Shown: in pieces, positions 61,401 to 64,000 of the stretch
Layout of the letters: each line of letters opens with the position of its first letter
How positions within the stretch are numbered: position 1 is the first letter of the stretch
Assembly: GCA_037783545.1 (NCBI GenBank)
Contig: JBBELK010000068.1
Coordinates: forward strand, 1,612,001 to 1,676,000
Direction of reading: 5' to 3'
Length of the DNA: 64,000 nt
Source: Henricia sp. BOLD:AAB3569
Lineage: Eukaryota > Echinodermata > Asteroidea > Spinulosida > Echinasteridae
Notes under the pieces: generated by a model
The model's input: the letters and a program-made list of their open reading frames with translations, nothing else
Databases searched by the model: none
What the model was told of the DNA's origin: nothing
Translations under genes and position numbers: made by a program

Positions 61401-62909
61401 ACAGATACTCAACGATTGCGTCACCTACATGGTGGGCGGGTTTCACACCGCAGGCAGTGAGTATAATTTAGTGGAATATCACAACTGAGTCATTTGTCTT
61501 GCAAAATTAAGATGAACATTTCCTGAGATTAAACATTTGTGGGTTCAAAATCATTATTGGTACTTGGGCCTTCAAGCAAAACAGACCATCCACAAATTAA
61601 GCCGTGAGTCTAGTCTAGTGTGTTGTGTAATCCATTTCGGAAAGGTCCCATAATTTGTTCGCAAGAGGATACATGGAAGAGTCAAAGACGAGGTGCAGTG
61701 CCAACAGTACTGTTTGGAGAAAAAGAAACTGCGCCACAAAGCAAAATATCTCAGGGGCGCCAATATATAGAGCGTGTCGGTACAGACCGTTCCCAATTAC
61801 AGAACACAAAGAAAACAAGTGGATACTAGTGATTTCTAACTAGTTCACGAAGTGGACAGGAGACGTTCCATCTGCAGAATGCAAGAGACTGAAAAGTTGC
61901 TAGGGTCTTCTTCAGAGAATTAATATGCTGGTTTGGTGTGCCCAGACAGGGTCGACGATTTGAAAGTAAATTGTTTCAAGAAATGTGTGCGGCAGAGACA
62001 AAACTAGGACGAGCACCCACCACCCACAAAGTGATGGCCAAGTTGAACAATTTAATTGCACCTTGAAGATATGGTATACTAATCGCCCACGTAGCCGTGG
62101 ACTATATAGAGGGATTTAGATAATACCATTGCCTGGTAATGATGGCGTACCGTGCTTCGTAACATAACAGTACTTCCTTTTTTTCAGCTTTCGGAACGCG
62201 TAGCGTGGCAAAAGTGCGGTAAATTCAAGATGTCAGTTTCATGTCCGTAAAGTCAGTATCAAAGATTGTAAATGAAGAGCCATAACGTCCCAGATACCGG
62301 GTTTATACACTGGACCGTCTTTTTATCCTATGTCTGTTTGCCACGCAGTGTTGTCCTGGGCTTTGTACTTCCTTGCAACCCACCAGGAGTGCCAAGACAA
62401 GCTTGCGGATGAAATTGTTACAGTTGTTGGACACAAGGATGTGGAAAGCGACAATTTGATCGAACTCCCGTAAGCATGACTAGAAATATCGGTGAAGTAG
62501 ACCGTATCGAAAAGCTGCCATCTCGAAGGGCAACTTTTGTCTACAAGATGGCAGCTCGATATGGTGTCTTGTGTTACTAATCGTTATATGGGATGTGGTG
62601 TTTTAATACAAAAAGGGACAATTAGCCCCATGACGGTATAGGCAGGTCCATTTTGCAGTGTGATCGATGTATAGATATGCCGTTTTCCAGGTGAATGGTA
62701 TAAGAAAGAGTCCACATTTTCTTGGGTCCGCACCGCGCCATAAACAATCCTGCCTGCAGGCCTGAGCCTTCCGTTGATGTTCTATTTTTTTGTTTAGATA
62801 CTTACGTCAGGTGATTGACGAGACTCTGCGCGTATCTGTCATGGCTCCCTTTGCAGCTCGTTTCGAGGACAATGAATCGGAGCTCGGGGGACACGTTATC
62901 CCTCCAGGG
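55407..62909 (+). CDS. CYP20A1: Cytochrome P450 CYP20A1, copy B (exons 1-9; 3' end outside window)
   Basis: Tandem paralogue of the copy at 32112-43400. Exons: 55407-55475, 56957-57006, 58349-58518, 58641-58786, 59333-59497, 60500-60578, 61286-61456, 62349-62469, 62798-62909 (361 codons), all GT-AG with the same phases as copy A. Anchor MFSFTIFAVTF; EGNLPDIKAAGSLHEFL; I-helix GGFHTAGMLSW; K-helix ETLR followed by AARF. Exons 1 and 5 are one codon shorter than in copy A, and the exon 7 donor is shifted by one codon. No counterpart of copy A exons 10 and 11 (with the heme cysteine) is seen up to position 64000; they should lie downstream, otherwise the gene would be inactive. Intron ends next to exons 8 and 9 still resemble copy A. 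The frame is open throughout, so it looks functional as far as it can be read. Confidence 0.92.
55855..56041. mobile_element. Short element with CAGGGGCGGATCCAGG end, copy 1
   Basis: CAGGGGCGGATCCAGG at the left; right end TGTATCCGCGCCTG is a diverged complement. G-rich left half and C-rich right half. A better-preserved copy is at 59575. Confidence 0.6.
56078..56197. mobile_element. Foldback MITE, CAGCCGATTTCACG family, copy 2 (CYP20A1-B intron 1)
   Basis: CAGCCGATTTCACGAAACTT followed by TACGCAATTGCGCAAGTCCA, with the near complement on the right. About 95% like the 12957 copy by eye. Confidence 0.75.
57100..57543. mobile_element. Possible decayed mariner-type element (CYP20A1-B intron 2)
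   Basis: The right end, read in reverse, is CAGTGAAACCTGCTATTAAG followed by GGCCACCTGCC; GTGGCCACCC near 57110 may be part of the other end. No transposase seen. Confidence 0.35.
57630..57970 (+). repeat. Second copy of the 52.1-kb repeat (CYP20A1-B intron 2)
   Basis: CCCCAGATTTC, TTTGGCATAC, ATAACACAATCGTA and TTTACACCAGAGAAA match the copy at 52350-52410. The right end GGTAGCTACGTCACTGAG resembles the inverted AGCGTAGCCAGG-type start. Confidence 0.45.
57974..58263 (-). mobile_element. Truncated copy of the 966-1545 element
   Basis: Reverse-orientation copy of roughly the first half of the 966-1545 element, in intron 2 of CYP20A1 copy B. It ends at CACCCTTAAAGG. The blocks AACTCAAACAGCCATGGATT and AAAACCTTTGTTTTAACCCC are shared. 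Confidence 0.6.
58800..59176 (+). mobile_element. 5'-truncated LINE (CR1/L2-like) 3' end in CYP20A1-B intron 4
   Basis: The frame at 58819-59052 encodes HWLSVRKRI, then YGDRSFSAAAPKLWNELPLS and FKSSLKTYLF before a stop: the standard C-terminus of CR1/L2-group reverse transcriptases. The 3' UTR has CAGCGCCTTGAG and GCGCTATATAAG and ends in (TTA)n at about 59158-59173. Copy A intron 4 lacks it. Confidence 0.85.
59575..59863. mobile_element. Short element with CAGGGGCGGATCCAGG ends, copy 2 (CYP20A1-B intron 5)
   Basis: Exact 16-bp inverted ends CAGGGGCGGATCCAGG and direct TTTGT on both sides. Inside, a long G tract is followed by a C tract, a strong hairpin. Open frames through it are compositional. 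Confidence 0.7.
60108..60168 (+). pseudogene. Relic of CYP20A1 exon 5 within intron 5 of copy B
   Basis: Following a CCCCCAG acceptor-like site, the DNA reads as DYLRDDAMILKLSRLW and then a stop codon. This corresponds to the 3' half of exon 5 (DYFNDDAKILKFRHAYD in copy A). It is closer to copy A than to the intact copy B exon 5 upstream at 59333-59497. It is frameshifted and not usable. Confidence 0.6.
60185..60349. mobile_element. Foldback MITE, CAGCCGATTTCACG family, longer diverged copy 3 (CYP20A1-B intron 5)
   Basis: Same first and last 20 bases as the other copies but an expanded, rearranged centre (CGTTTTATTGCGTAAGTTGC, CAAGCTGTGGGGCCTGCGCC). Begins 16 bp after the relic exon 5. Confidence 0.7.
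62499..62568. mobile_element. Hairpin element, TAGACCGT family, short copy 3
   Basis: TAGACCGTATCGAAAAGCTG followed by CCATCTCGAAGGGCAACTTT and the complementary CAAGATGGCAGCTCGATA, in intron 8 of CYP20A1 copy B. Confidence 0.55.
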
Positions 62910-64000
62910 GTAAGCTTTAGTATGCAACCCTTAAAGGCACAGGCTCGTCAGTAATGCGCATCCGCCAAATTCGTGCCACGAAATACGCAGCTCCATAGCA
63001 AAGGCATGTAGCTGCGTATTTCGTGGCACGAATTTGGCGAGCGCGCATTGCTGACGAGTAAAAAGAAATATGTCTGCTGCATTCCCCAGCAAAATGACAA
63101 CGGTGCATGTAGATACACTGTAAAAATGACTTCACATGAGTGTCACAGGCGCATGCACCTGAAGTGTTGTGGCTGTGGCTATGTTAAGACGTGGGACTAT
63201 GGAGACCAAAAAAGGTATAACATTCCGTGGTCGCTGCGGGGGACTTTTCCTGGCCTAAAAACTGAGCGTTCAGCTAACATGACCTATAGACCGAAAACGG
63301 TTTATTTTGGGTCACGCAGCTGCATCCTGACTTGGCTATGAACGCCAAGAATACATGCCGCATGCTTTGCGCGCTTTAATGAGGTGGGTCACGGCGTCGA
63401 CTTAGACCGGATGCTCAACTGTCCAAACACTGTACTAAGAAGGTATTATAACTTGAGTTAAAGGATTTGTGAAGTGAACATTAACAACAAGCTGGTTTTA
63501 TACACAAATCAAAGGATCAAGCTGCTGCAGACAAAGGGGCAAACTCAAATTTGTTTTTATTTCAGAAAGAAGTGACCTCTTCTTTACTTCAACATTTTCA
63601 TGACAGGTGAGGTCGCTGTTTAAACCTACTCATGGAGGGAACCCACAGTTGAAAAACAAAGAAAAAACATTACATTTCAAACAGTAACAGTACCCCCACT
63701 GATCCATTTTTAGCTCAAACAAACTTGTCAGGATTGTTGCAAATAACATACTAAACAAACTCAGTAAACTGATACAGTTCATGATATCAAGAAGCCACTG
63801 AAAAAGACACCAACATTTGTACACAATTAAGTCTATGGAGAATTCCTCTGTTGTCCTAAGATGACATCACCGCTTTGCTCATTACACCAAAACGCAACTA
63901 TTAAATTCTCTGAAATTGATTGAAATGTGTAAAACACATCCTGTACTATAGTTTTATGTAATAAAAATCCTATTTCATACGTTCTTTAAACCAAATACAC
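62910..64000. other. CYP20A1-B intron 9 or downstream sequence
   Basis: Starts GTAAGCTTTAGTATGCAACC, as after exon 9 of copy A, then diverges at the TTAA MITE. 63060-64000 contains no sequence like exon 10 or 11 and no other gene I recognise. Confidence 0.5.
62931..63059. mobile_element. Palindromic TTAA MITE, copy 2, right end missing
   Basis: Begins TTAAAGGCACAGGCTCGTCA and follows copy 1 through the centre to GCTGACGAG, where the last 12 bp and the second TTAA are absent. Lies 22 bp past exon 9 of CYP20A1 copy B. Confidence 0.7.

Overview
This window is nuclear DNA from an animal. The coding sequence is split into many short exons with GT-AG introns, and most of the remainder is interspersed repeats. 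A near-canonical CYP20A1 pair, an SLC22 transporter and a cytosolic sulfotransferase, together with a very frequent AGGCCTA/TAGGCCTAC word and many short inverted-repeat elements, fit a marine invertebrate deuterostome (echinoderm or hemichordate). That placement is inference; the families alone do not fix the species.

Layout. (1) 377-5280, minus strand: the first four coding exons of an SLC22-type organic ion transporter, whose 3' exons lie left of the window. (2) 5281-18895: no intact gene. It holds interspersed repeats, hairpin elements, a 1.6-kb element with long inverted ends and a minisatellite core, and two decayed SLC22-like exons (about 5.7 kb and 14.9 kb), which suggest a former transporter cluster. 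(3) 18896-22808, minus: a cytosolic sulfotransferase in six recognisable exons, complete except for the start-codon exon. (4) 22809-32111: repeats, including a 739-bp near-perfect palindrome with a 10-bp target duplication. (5) 32112-43400, plus: a complete 11-exon CYP20A1 gene (469 codons plus stop) whose introns are filled with nested transposons. (6) 43401-55406: intergenic repeats, including a Harbinger-like element carrying a reversed fragment of the CYP20A1 gene just upstream. (7) 55407-62909, plus: a tandem second CYP20A1 gene, exons 1-9, with the last two exons beyond the right edge.

How the genes relate. Sulfotransferases conjugate hydroxylated small molecules, SLC22 proteins move organic ions across the plasma membrane, and CYP20 is a membrane-anchored P450. 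All three belong to families of small-molecule handling, but nothing here shows that they act together. The clearest structural story is the CYP20A1 tandem duplication: all nine comparable exons keep the same order and intron phase, several introns and the 5' flank still align, and each copy has since gained its own insertions.

The most unusual observation is the element at 43977-44605. It has a 3-bp TAA target duplication and terminal inverted repeats, and holds 122 bp matching the intron 10/exon 11 junction of the neighbouring CYP20A1 gene almost perfectly, in reverse orientation. This looks like a recent DNA-level gene-fragment capture by a non-autonomous DNA transposon. All exon limits were read by eye from splice signals, reading frame and family similarity; repeat boundaries are approximate unless a target duplication is given.
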